8,888 bases of DNA from Chloroflexota bacterium. GTDB lineage: Bacteria > Chloroflexota > UBA6077 > CF-72. Position numbers and translations under genes: made by a program. Shown here in pieces: positions 1-6,224 of this stretch (positions are counted from its first letter, which is position 1; every line of letters begins with the position of its first letter). The DNA is taken from assembly GCA_019242065.1 (NCBI GenBank), contig JAFAWJ010000420.1, positions 1 to 8,888 of the forward strand. Reading direction: 5' to 3'. The notes under the pieces were generated by a model. The model did no database searches and was not told where the DNA came from. It saw only the letters and a program-made list of their open reading frames with translations.

Positions 1-198
1 TGCGCCATCTGCGCGAGCTCCGGCGGGATCGTCAGGAAGGTCAGATCGAACGACAGGTTCGACACGCCGGCCGCGGTCAGCAGCGACTTTGCCTTGTCCA
101 GGTCAAAGGCGTAACTGCTGCTGCTTCGACGGCTCGAGCGGTCCCTCGAATCCGACGTTTGCCGGTGTGCCGCCGGAGTCTACACAGTCGGTTAGTGC
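1..198 (-). pseudogene. ABC transporter solute-binding protein (family 5, peptide/nickel type), truncated and frameshifted fragment
   Basis: The minus strand encodes part of an extracytoplasmic family 5 solute-binding protein (DppA/OppA/NikA type), which captures a ligand for an ABC importer. From about base 116 down to the window edge it reads YAFDLDKAKSLLTAAG followed by SNLSFDLTFLTIPPELAQMA. This matches the family pattern Y-x-D-x-x-K-A-K-x-L-L-x-x-A-G plus a strand. The preceding piece, ALTDCVDSGGTPANVGFEGP (about 198-139), matches the usual G-T-P-x-N-x-G-F stretch just upstream but lies in a different frame. The switch falls at a CAG-CAG-CAG run near 113-125. Upstream of about 198 the strand is occupied by the opposing aldo/keto reductase piece, so signal peptide and N-terminal lobe are missing. 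The C-terminal part leaves the window at the left. Family assignment is firm; the ligand cannot be told. Confidence 0.72.
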
Positions 199-212
199 GA
201 CGGTGGACGCAG

Positions 213-444
213 ATGAACGACGACGACTTCGACCAAGCTGGACAGTCTGACGGAGTTCGCGGCGGCGCGTGGCGTCTCCCTGCTGGAGGAGGCGATCGGC
301 TGGCTCGGGGCGCAGCCGAATGTCGGCCCGATCATCACTGGCGCGACGACGCCCGAGCAGATTCGGGCGAACGCGGCCGCCGCGGACTGGCATCCGAGTG
401 CGATGAATGTGGGTGAGTTGCTCGCCGCTTTCACCGAGGCGTGA
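213..444 (+). pseudogene. Aldo/keto reductase C-terminal fragment, truncated and frameshifted
   Basis: This plus-strand piece encodes the last ~75 residues of an NADPH-dependent aldo/keto reductase (TIM-barrel oxidoreductase). In frame from 235 to the TGA at 442-444 it reads KLDSLTEFAAARGVSLLEEA, then IGWLGAQPNVGPI, then ITGATTPEQIRANAAAADW. This is the family's C-terminal pattern: fA-x-x-x-G, the A-x-x-W-L helix, and I-x-G-A-T-x-x-E-Q-x-x-x-N for the cofactor's 2'-phosphate. The six residues before it (NDDDFD, from 213) fit the family but sit in another frame, implying one extra base around 232-234 (GACCAAG). The catalytic Asp-Tyr-Lys-His region is absent and no start or RBS precedes the fragment. 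It cannot make an active enzyme. It meets the opposing solute-binding protein fragment within about 15 bases. Confidence 0.75.
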
Positions 445-488
445 ATGTATGCAGCCGTGTACATGCACAGGAGACGTACGTGCCACGG

Positions 489-1300
489 CTAGCTGAGTTC
501 GCCGATGCGCCCGGCGTTGATGACCTCCCAATCCACGTCGTAGCCGAGGCCTGGCCGCATCGGCGCGTGCACGTAGCCCTCGCCGTCGATGCGCAGTGGT
601 TCAGTCAGGCCATAACTCAGGCGCTCCAGCCCGAATTCGTCCGTCGTGTTGAACGTACGTTGACGGCCGCCGGATAGCTGTAGCTCCCCGGAGTCCAGCA
701 TCAACGTGAAGTCGGTGCCCATCGCCTCCCGCACGGCCGTCCAGGCTTCGATATCGGCCTCCACTGGCACGCCGCCACCCCAGAGCTGCAGTGAGGGCGG
801 ATGCAGCTTGTAGCCGCGCCAGCCCTGGTCGCGCCAGTGGCTCGCTTCCGGGGCGTAGCCCGCTGCCTGCGCGTGGTGGCCCGAGGAGAATAAGCGGGCA
901 CTGTCTGACGGTAGCTGCCGAGCAGTGGGTGAATCGGCATACCCGCCGCTTTGCCGGCGATATCCCACAACCCAACGTCCACGACACCGATCGCGCCCGG
1001 GTCGACGTAGCGCTGGCGCTGGTGCATCGTCTGCCACAGCGCGCCGATGTCGAGCGGATCGCGACCGACCAGCAGCGGCTTGAGGAACGTCACGATCTGC
1101 TGGCCGATAAATGGCCGGACCCGGCCCGGGTCCGCCGATGAAATCCGTGCCCTGCACGCCTGCGTCGGTCTCGATAACCAGGACGCCGAGCGGCACCTTG
1201 CCGTCCGTCGGGCCCAACGGGCAGCCCGTGCTACGCCAGTCCTTCAGGCGGACCAGTCCCGCGAGGTGGTACGGTAGCGACGTGAACCGGTTCGGGATGG
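489..1300 (-). pseudogene. Mandelate racemase/muconate lactonizing enzyme family (enolase superfamily) pseudogene
   Basis: This is the remnant of an enolase-superfamily acid-sugar dehydratase or racemase, read in three pieces. Piece 1 (about 1290-1120) carries the N-terminal capping domain, with KVPLGVLVIETDAGVQG. Piece 2 (about 1120-890, shifted frame) continues with RPFIGQQIVTFLKPLLVGRD, then AIGVVDVGLWDIAGKAAGMP, then HPLLGSYRQTVPAYS. Piece 3 (about 890-489, back in the first frame) has GWRGYKLHPP with the K-x-H catalytic motif, and FTLMLDSG with the first metal-binding Asp. It then jumps directly to the family's C-terminus (FGLERLSYGL, then GYVHAPMRPGLGYDVDW, ending GELS before TAG at 491-489). 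The barrel segment with the second and third metal-binding acids and the catalytic His/Asp, roughly 120-150 residues in relatives, is missing. Two frameshifts plus this deletion make it non-functional. The true N-terminus is also lost near 1300, beside a repeat. Confidence 0.85.
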
Positions 1301-1303
1301 TCG

Positions 1304-1344
1304 CCCTCCACCCAACCCCTCCCTGCCCGCGGCTCGACCGCGGG
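1304..1344. repeat. C-rich REP-like intergenic repeat with hairpin
   Basis: Bases 1304-1325 are a strongly strand-biased C-rich tract (CCCTCCACCCAACCCCTCCC and onward). It resembles the dispersed CCCTCACCCCAACCCCTCTCCC-type intergenic repeats of many GC-rich bacteria. Directly after it is a perfect hairpin: CCCGCGG (1326-1332), loop CTCGA, CCGCGGG (1338-1344). It sits exactly where homology of the mandelate racemase pseudogene ends, so it may mark a rearrangement border. Only one copy is visible in this window, so its repeat status is an inference from resemblance. Confidence 0.4.
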
Positions 1345-1518
1345 TTCGCATCGCATCTCGTCCGCTCGCGCCTTACACGCTGACCGCGCCCGCGGGCCTG
1401 GCTATCCAATACGGCGTCCGACATCACGTCCCGCCGTTGGCATAGGTTGATGAGTCAGCGGCTCCAGGCGCCCTAGCCATCACCCTGCGTTCGCACAGTT
1501 CTGGGAGGTCCATCACCC

Positions 1519-3273
1519 GTGTCACCGGTTGCTCGATACACTCAGCTCCTGATTCCGACGCTTCGCGAGGCGCCCGTCGACGCCGTGTCGGCGTCGCACC
1601 AGTTGCTTGTGCGCGCCGGATTCGTCCGCCAGGTCAGCGCCGGTCTCTATAGCGTCCTGCCGCTGGGGTGGCGCAGCATGCGAAAGCTCGAGCAGTTGCT
1701 GCGCCATGAAATGGACGCACTGGGCGCCCAGGAGGTCTTGCTGCCGAGCCTCCAACCGGCGGAGCCCTGGCAGGCCAGCGGTCGTTGGGACGCAATCGAC
1801 GAGACCATGTTCCGTCTCCGCGATCGGCGCGGCAACAGCTACACGCTCGGCATGACGGCGGAAGAGCTGATGACCGACCTGGCACGCACCGAGCTGCGCA
1901 GCTATCGGCAGCTTCCGCAGCGCTGGTACCAGATCAGCCCCAAGTTTCGCGACGAGCCGCGGCCCCGCAGCGGCCTGCTGCGCGTGCGCGAGTTCTTGAT
2001 GAAGGACGCCTATTCGTTCGACCTGGATCAGCGCGGACTCGATCGGGCATTCGAGGTGATGCGGGCCGCGTACGAGCGCATCTTCGCCACCTGTGAGCTG
2101 ACGGCGTGGGCCGCCGAAGCCTCCTCGGGGGCCATGGGCGGTCGCGACTCGATCGAGTTCCTGGCACCGTCCGAAGTGGGCGAAGATACCGCCGTGCACT
2201 GCCGGACGTGCGGCTATACCGCCAACCGCGAGGTCGCCCGCGGCCTGGCGCGGCCGATCGTGGACGAAGCCAGCAACCCTGGCGCGGAAGAACCGGTGCG
2301 ATTTCCGACACCCGGTGTGCGTACCATCGAGGCGCTCGCCGCGCCGCCCTACGGCGTACCTCCAGAGCGGCAGTTGAAGACGCTGGTGTTCATCGCCGAC
2401 GCCGAGCCAGTGGTGGCGGTCGTACGCGGTGATCATCAACTCAGCGAAGCAAAGCTGCTGACGGTGCTCGGTGCCTCGACGCTGCGCGCCGCTCAATCCG
2501 ACGAGATCTTCGAGCTGCTGGGCGCGCAGCCCGGCTCCCTCGGTGCGGTGAACTTCCGCGCCGCGCGACTGATCGTGGACGAGGTCCTGCCCGGCCGCAC
2601 CAACATGGTGACTGGCGCCAATCGCGACGACGTGCATCTGCGCGGAGTGGATGTCGATCGCGACATCCTGTCCGGACCCACGGCGACAGTTGCCGATCTT
2701 CGTGAAGTCGCCGCCGGCGAAGGGTGTCCGCGCTGCGCGGGTCTGCTGGAATTCTGTCCGGCGCTGGAGGTCGGTCACATCTTCAAGCTCGGGACCCGCT
2801 ACTCGTCTGCGCTCGGCGCGACGGTGCTGAACGCGGAGGGCACTGAGACTCCGCTGCTCATGGGCTGCTACGGCATCGGTCTGGGCCGGCTGCTGGCGGC
2901 CATCGTCGAACAGCACCACGACGCGGACGGCATCGTCTGGCCGGTCGCCGTTGCCCCGTTCGCGGTGACGGTCCTTGCGCTCGGCCAGGATCCGGCGGTC
3001 ACGGCCGCGGCCGAGACGCTCACGCGTCAGCTCGCGGAGTCCGGCGTCGATGTCCTCTACGACGATCGAGGCGAGCGCGCCGGCGTCAAGTTCAAGGACG
3101 CGGATCTCGTCGGTATCCCGTGGCGGATCGCCGTCGGTCCTCGCGGACTGGCGGAGGGCTGGGTCGAATGGAAACACCGCTCGACAGAACAGTCCGACCG
3201 CGTGTCACTCGACGACATCGTGTCGCGAACCGTCATGCGCAGTCAGTCGTACCACTGGCCGACGACGGTGTGA
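1519..3273 (+). CDS. proS: Prolyl-tRNA synthetase, bacterial type with editing insertion domain
   Basis: This cytoplasmic class II aminoacyl-tRNA synthetase charges tRNA-Pro with proline. The 584 residues match the bacterial-type length. Class II motif 1 lies at about 40-80 (SAGLYSVLPLGW). The TXE loop is at 113-115 (T-A-E). Motif 2 is at 137-165 (YQISPKFRDE, RVREFLMKDAYSFD) and motif 3 at 449-457 (GCYGIGLGR). Residues about 255-395 form the YbaK-like insertion that clears misacylated Ala-tRNA-Pro. There, Lys312 in HQLSEAK aligns with the conserved editing-domain lysine, and QPGSLGAVN is present. Two CxxC pairs (228/231, 403/406) flank the insertion, as in many homologues. The anticodon-binding domain occupies about 475-574. 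The GTG start is chosen because GGGAGG at 1503-1508 lies 10 bases upstream and homology begins at once. The last ~10 residues (SQSYHWPTTV) lie beyond the conserved end and overlap the convergent gene by 31 bases. Confidence 0.97.
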   Translation: MSPVARYTQLLIPTLREAPVDAVSASHQLLVRAGFVRQVSAGLYSVLPLGWRSMRKLEQLLRHEMDALGAQEVLLPSLQPAEPWQASGRWDAIDETMFRLRDRRGNSYTLGMTAEELMTDLARTELRSYRQLPQRWYQISPKFRDEPRPRSGLLRVREFLMKDAYSFDLDQRGLDRAFEVMRAAYERIFATCELTAWAAEASSGAMGGRDSIEFLAPSEVGEDTAVHCRTCGYTANREVARGLARPIVDEASNPGAEEPVRFPTPGVRTIEALAAPPYGVPPERQLKTLVFIADAEPVVAVVRGDHQLSEAKLLTVLGASTLRAAQSDEIFELLGAQPGSLGAVNFRAARLIVDEVLPGRTNMVTGANRDDVHLRGVDVDRDILSGPTATVADLREVAAGEGCPRCAGLLEFCPALEVGHIFKLGTRYSSALGATVLNAEGTETPLLMGCYGIGLGRLLAAIVEQHHDADGIVWPVAVAPFAVTVLALGQDPAVTAAAETLTRQLAESGVDVLYDDRGERAGVKFKDADLVGIPWRIAVGPRGLAEGWVEWKHRSTEQSDRVSLDDIVSRTVMRSQSYHWPTTV

Positions 3274-3794
3274 CCGTTGTTGTCGACTGCCGGATCCTCG
3301 ATGGTCGTCTTGAAGGGTGGAAACAGCACGTCGACGATAATTCTCGGACCCTGCTGTCGGCGTGCCAGGTCGTCCAGGCGCTGGCGCATCTCGTGATGTT
3401 CGGCGATCAGGCGGCTCAGGAGTTCAGCCATGCCGCTGTTTTCCGCGGCTTTGATCGCGTCCTGCGCGGCATCGACGATCGGGTCCTGGTGCGCATGGTG
3501 GCTCGGCAGTGAGGGGTGAACTTCGCCCGGTGGGTGCCACGACACAACCGGGTGATTGGCACTGTCGTAATGGATCGACAGCTCACCAGATTCATGTGAG
3601 TGGCGTACCGTCAGTTCGCCGGGCGTGAGCAGAAGCGCGGTGACCAGCACCTGTTCGTTGTGGACGAGGGTCCACCATTTGCGCTTGCGGTTGCCGGGAG
3701 CGGTAAGTCCACGCCACCCCTGCCGGTCGGCGGGCAAGAGAAATGGGTCCGCGGTCGCCGGCAGGTGAATATCGTCGGGGAAGTACTGTGTCAT
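3243..3794 (-). CDS. Uncharacterised cupin-like protein with C-terminal coiled coil
   Basis: I do not recognise a named family for this 183-residue protein. Residues 59-71 (GELTVRHSHESGE) fit cupin motif 1, G-x5-H-x-H-x3-E. Residues 88-93 (PPGEVH) fit cupin motif 2, P-x-G-x2-H. Together they could supply a His65/His67/Glu71/His93 metal site. The spacing between motifs is short for a cupin, so the fold is an inference. Residues 23-47 (DRQGWRGLTAPGNRKRKWWT) are basic and tryptophan-rich. Residues about 105-148 are an Ala/Glu/Arg-rich helix likely to form a coiled coil (AELLSRLIAEHHEMRQRL), followed by a short strand-rich tail. No signal peptide or membrane segment is visible, so it is probably cytoplasmic. 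The ATG at 3794 has GGAG (3803-3800) 5 bases upstream. It lies 80 bases downstream of the DUF1905 gene on the same strand and may be co-transcribed. Its 3' end overlaps proS. Confidence 0.72.
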   Translation of the reverse strand: MTQYFPDDIHLPATADPFLLPADRQGWRGLTAPGNRKRKWWTLVHNEQVLVTALLLTPGELTVRHSHESGELSIHYDSANHPVVSWHPPGEVHPSLPSHHAHQDPIVDAAQDAIKAAENSGMAELLSRLIAEHHEMRQRLDDLARRQQGPRIIVDVLFPPFKTTIEDPAVDNNGHTVVGQWYD

Positions 3795-3874
3795 ACAAAC
3801 TCCGTTGCCGCGGTCGTCTGCCAATCGTGCACTCGGTAGTCCAGTCCACCTGCCTCGGAAGCTGTTCGCCCGTG

Positions 3875-4153
3875 TTAGCGCCCGAGGCGCTCTTCCAGAT
3901 GCACGGTCACGACATCGCCCGGACCTTTGCCCATCGCTTTGCACATGTCTTTTGTGACGGGTAGCTTGTGGCGCCCATCCCCGAGCGGCATGAAGGCGCT
4001 CCGAAAGGCCACCCCGTCGATCGTGCCGCGCACCTTGACCAGCCCGCGCGTGGCAAAGAACTCGACTGACTGTGGCCAGACGACGTAGGTCCACCCGCCC
4101 TTGTTCGGGCTCTTCTCCAGCTCGGCGACGAACTGCTCGTTCAGCGCGGTCAT
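3875..4153 (-). CDS. DUF1905 domain protein
   Basis: This small single-domain protein of about 92 residues spans the whole DUF1905 fold (a compact beta-barrel). Diagnostic stretches are [48 protein letters not shown] and [13 protein letters not shown]. The domain is often found alone or fused to a YdeI/OmdA-like helical domain; its biochemical role is not established. No fusion partner is present here. The ATG at 4153 is preferred because GGAG (4166-4163) precedes it by 9 bases. Starts at 4168 (ATG) or 4171 (GTG) would add five or six residues but have poorer ribosome binding sites. It diverges from the amidohydrolase at 4216 across a 62-base gap that must contain both promoters, though I could not identify clear -35/-10 boxes. 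No membrane or export signal is seen. Confidence 0.85.
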   Translation of the reverse strand: MTALNEQFVAELEKSPNKGGWTYVVWPQSVEFFATRGLVKVRGTIDGVAFRSAFMPLGDGRHKLPVTKDMCKAMGKGPGDVVTVHLEERLGR

Positions 4154-4215
4154 GTCTCTTGTCTCCATCACTGTACGACTTCACCGCGCTAACCTCTGTG
4201 TCGAGAAAGGCTGGC

Positions 4216-5334
4216 ATGGACTACAAGCTGATTTCCGCGGACAACCACGTCATCGAGCCACCGGGCACGTTCATCGATCGGCTGCCGGCGAACCTGAAAG
4301 ACCGCTCGCCGCGGGTGCTGCCCTCCCCCAAGGGCGGCGAGGGCTGGAGCTTCGACGGCGGACCGCCGAGCCAGGTCTTCAGCCCACCGCGCCATCTCCT
4401 GAGTGCAGGTGGCTATCGCTTCGATCAGCTCCGCCCCGGCAACTACGACGGCGCCGCCCACATCAAGGACATGGAGCTGGACGGGGTCGATGGCGCGGTC
4501 ATCTATCCGCTGGTCACCCGCCAGACCTACGAGCTGGCCGACCGCGAGCTGGGCATTGCCTGCATCCGCGCCTACAACGACTGGCTGATCGAGGACTTCT
4601 GTTCGGCTGATCCTGCGCGGCTGTTTGCCGTGTGTCCGCTGCCGACCGACGACGGGGCAGACGTGATGGTGGCCGAGGCCGAGCGCGTCATCCGCAAAGG
4701 CGCCAGGGCGTTCTTCCTGCCGTACTATCCAGCTCGGCCGTACTACGACCCCTACTACGATCCGTTCTGGAAGGTCGCCAGCGAGAGCGGCGTGGTGGCC
4801 TCACTCCACCACATGTTCGGCGGCAAGCGCCCTGCTGGCCGACCCAAAATCGAAGGGGTTGACCCGAGCAATCTGAGCGCCGCGTCGACCGTCAAGAGCT
4901 ACTTCAGCGCCATCGACCACCTCACCGACATGATCCTGACCGGCGTGTTTCAGCGGTTTCCTGAGCTGAAGTTCATGCACGCCGAGGTCAACGTCGGTTG
5001 GGCCGCGTACTGGATGCAGCAGATGTACCTGACCGTCAATCGTCCAGTGATGAAGGGCGTCGACTGGTACCCGAAGATGCCCACGCTGCACCCCGAGGAG
5101 CACATCGGCAAGAACGTGTTCTTCACCGCGCTGGACGACTATCTTGGCTTCCGCCTGGCGCGAGAGGACAAGCACCTAGCCGGTGCGACGATGTACTCAA
5201 CCGACTACGAGCATTCGATCACGCTGTGGCCAGATTCGCAGGAGTTCATCGGCAAGCTGACTGACGGCATGGATGCCGAGTTGAAGCACGACTTGCTCGC
5301 GGGCAACGCGGTGCGCGTATTCAATTTGAACTGA
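4216..5334 (+). CDS. Amidohydrolase-2 family metal-dependent hydrolase/decarboxylase
   Basis: This 372-residue cytoplasmic TIM-barrel protein belongs to the amidohydrolase-2 (PF04909-type) group, which includes ACMSD-like and gamma-resorcylate-type decarboxylases and various hydrolases. The N-terminal metal motif is ISADNHVIEPP (residues 6-16; D9, H11, E14). Further likely active-site residues are His198 (SLHHMFGG), His255 (FMHAEVNVGW) and Asp330 (MYSTDYEHS, followed by TLWPDS). The protein ends with the usual L-x-G-N-A-x-R-x-F helix (LLAGNAVRVFNLN). Length and all barrel landmarks look complete. The reading frame is open from further upstream, but homology begins at the ATG at 4216, which has AAAGG (4206-4210) 5 bases upstream. 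The substrate cannot be deduced. A strong hairpin follows the stop. The nearby genes do not define a pathway, although the MetE-like and Rieske remnants downstream belong to families often found with such enzymes. Confidence 0.9.
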   Translation: MDYKLISADNHVIEPPGTFIDRLPANLKDRSPRVLPSPKGGEGWSFDGGPPSQVFSPPRHLLSAGGYRFDQLRPGNYDGAAHIKDMELDGVDGAVIYPLVTRQTYELADRELGIACIRAYNDWLIEDFCSADPARLFAVCPLPTDDGADVMVAEAERVIRKGARAFFLPYYPARPYYDPYYDPFWKVASESGVVASLHHMFGGKRPAGRPKIEGVDPSNLSAASTVKSYFSAIDHLTDMILTGVFQRFPELKFMHAEVNVGWAAYWMQQMYLTVNRPVMKGVDWYPKMPTLHPEEHIGKNVFFTALDDYLGFRLAREDKHLAGATMYSTDYEHSITLWPDSQEFIGKLTDGMDAELKHDLLAGNAVRVFNLN

Positions 5335-5347
5335 CAGAACGGAGCGA

Positions 5348-5386
5348 GGTGGCGGCGGTCGCGCTTTCGTGCGCGAGGCCGCCACC
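5348..5386. terminator. Strong hairpin between convergent units, probable terminator
   Basis: A long inverted repeat starts 13 bases after the amidohydrolase stop. The outer stem is GGTGGCGGC (5348-5356) with GCCGCCACC (5378-5386), all nine pairs perfect. The inner stem is TCGCGC (5359-5364) with GCGCGA (5371-5376), closed by loop TTTCGT. Only two versus one unpaired bases separate the stems. No T-tract follows on either strand, so this would be the U-less type seen in GC-rich bacteria. It lies between the plus-strand amidohydrolase and the minus-strand MetE-like remnant and could act in both directions. Confidence 0.6.
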
Positions 5387-5398
5387 GGTGATCTCAAA

Positions 5399-5985
5399 TT
5401 ACCGCCACAGCTCGTCTGAGGCGATGCGCGCTCCCTCGGCCATCGTCTCAAACTTGGCCCAGACCGAATCTTCGTGGCCGACCCGCGACCCCATGCCACA
5501 GTCTGTTCCCGCCTGGACTCTCTCCCGTCCAACATTGCTGGCGTAGTTCTTCAATCGATTCGCCACCAGTCGCGGACGATCGACCAGGTCCGTCGAGTGG
5601 GTGATGACACCTGGCATCAGGATCTTGTCGTCCGGCAGCGACACCGTCTTCCAGACGTGCCACTCGTGCTCGTGCCCGCACGTTGGCCGCCTCGAAGGCG
5701 TACGACTGGGCTTTGATCGCGACCAGCACGTCGATAATGTGCCGCAGCTCGAGGTCGTTGACGTGCGGTCGATGTGGACAGGCCCAACAGAAGTGAAAGC
5801 GGACCAGCTCCTCGGGCACTCCACAAGTGAGTGGTTGATCACCGCCACGCATACGGTGAGATAGGCGCGCAAGTCCGCGAGCGTCCAGTCTGGATGAAAC
5901 TGCCAGCTGGTCGCGAACTCGGGTTCGTCGATCTGGACGATCAGACCCGCGTCCGTAATCGCCCGATACTCCTGGCGAGGGCCTC
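5399..5985 (-). pseudogene. MetE-like cobalamin-independent methionine synthase C-terminal domain, truncated and frameshifted
   Basis: This is the C-terminal half of a zinc-dependent MetE-like methyltransferase (the 'uroporphyrinogen decarboxylase/MetE' barrel), of the short stand-alone kind of about 370 residues. Three frames are needed. From 5980 to about 5820: RQEYRAITDAGLIVQIDEPE, then FATSWQFHPDW. From about 5820 to 5677: PEELVRFHFCWACPHRPHVN, then IKAQSYAFEAANVR. From about 5675 to 5399: HEHEWHVWKTVSLPDDKILM, then PGVITHSTDLVDRP, then ERVQAGTDCGMGSRV, ending at TAA. The zinc ligand motifs H-x-C (HFC), E (FEAANVR) and C (GTDCG) are all still present but split between frames. The second shift is a GGG run at 5677-5675. 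The N-terminal ~180 residues are absent and the piece is joined directly to a Rieske oxygenase tail. It cannot be expressed as one active protein. Confidence 0.82.
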
Positions 5986-5998
5986 CGGTCGAGCGTGG

Positions 5999-6224
5999 CG
6001 GGCCGCGGCGTGATCGGTGAAGGCTGTGCGCTTGTCTTCGGTCGCTTCGACCCAGTTCAAGCCTTTGGGCAGCAGGACCTGGCCGGAGCGGACGCGATAC
6101 AGCTCTGGATTTTCGGCGCCCGGTGCGGATTTGCCAGCCTGGGCGAAGGCGCGTGCGGCTTCGATCAACCGCCGCTGGGCGCGGATGGTGAGCGAATCGG
6201 TGGTGCCCAGGTTCAGCGTCAAAC
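5999..6224 (-). pseudogene. Rieske-type aromatic oxygenase alpha subunit, C-terminal fragment
   Basis: About 75 residues match the extreme C-terminus of phthalate 4,5-dioxygenase/vanillate demethylase-like Rieske oxygenases. Key stretches are NLGTTDSLTIRAQRRLIEAA, then GKSAPGAENPELYRVRSGQV, then LLPKGLNWVEATEDKRTAF. These correspond to the family pattern H-L-G-T-(S/T)-D, R-R-x-L, G-x-x-P-P-G-x-x-N-P-x-x-Y-x-V-R-S, and L-P. The Rieske [2Fe-2S] domain, the mononuclear iron ligands and any start codon are missing. Homology begins exactly at the stop of the redoxin gene (6227-6225) and ends where the MetE-like remnant starts (about 6000). It is therefore a short scar left between two deletions. 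The frame runs on to a stop at 5941 without meaningful sequence. Confidence 0.72.

Noticed and set aside
448..472. ATGTA...TACAT inverted repeat after the aldo/keto reductase stop
   Set aside because: Five-base arms with a ten-base loop and no associated gene; not distinguishable from chance.
103..531. 142-codon minus-strand ORF across the left junction
   Set aside because: Only its last third resembles the solute-binding protein. The rest is antisense to the aldo/keto reductase fragment, so it is not a gene in its own right.
1340..1362. GGGTTCGCATC resembling a tRNA T-arm
   Set aside because: No matching acceptor, D-arm or anticodon arm is present at the expected distances on either strand.
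1522..3177. 551-codon ORF antisense to proS
   Set aside because: It mirrors the codon periodicity of proS in GC-rich DNA, is Arg/Ala/His-rich, has no recognisable domain, and the opposite strand is clearly a complete ProS.
1670..3270. ProS TXE loop reading T-A-E rather than the common T-H-E
   Set aside because: The middle residue of the TXE motif is variable by definition and the functional Thr and Glu are present, so this is ordinary variation.
3265..3277. ACGGT-GTG-ACCGT hairpin over the proS stop codon
   Set aside because: Five-pair stem inside the overlapping coding region; likely fortuitous.
3877..3891. AGCGCC-CGA-GGCGCT hairpin at the end of the DUF1905 gene
   Set aside because: The stem is only six pairs, lies mostly within coding sequence and has no T-tract; too weak to call a terminator.
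4072..4215. Upstream extension of the amidohydrolase frame
   Set aside because: The extra 48 codons are antisense to the DUF1905 gene and basic in composition, with no homology. The ATG at 4216 has a good RBS and begins the conserved domain.
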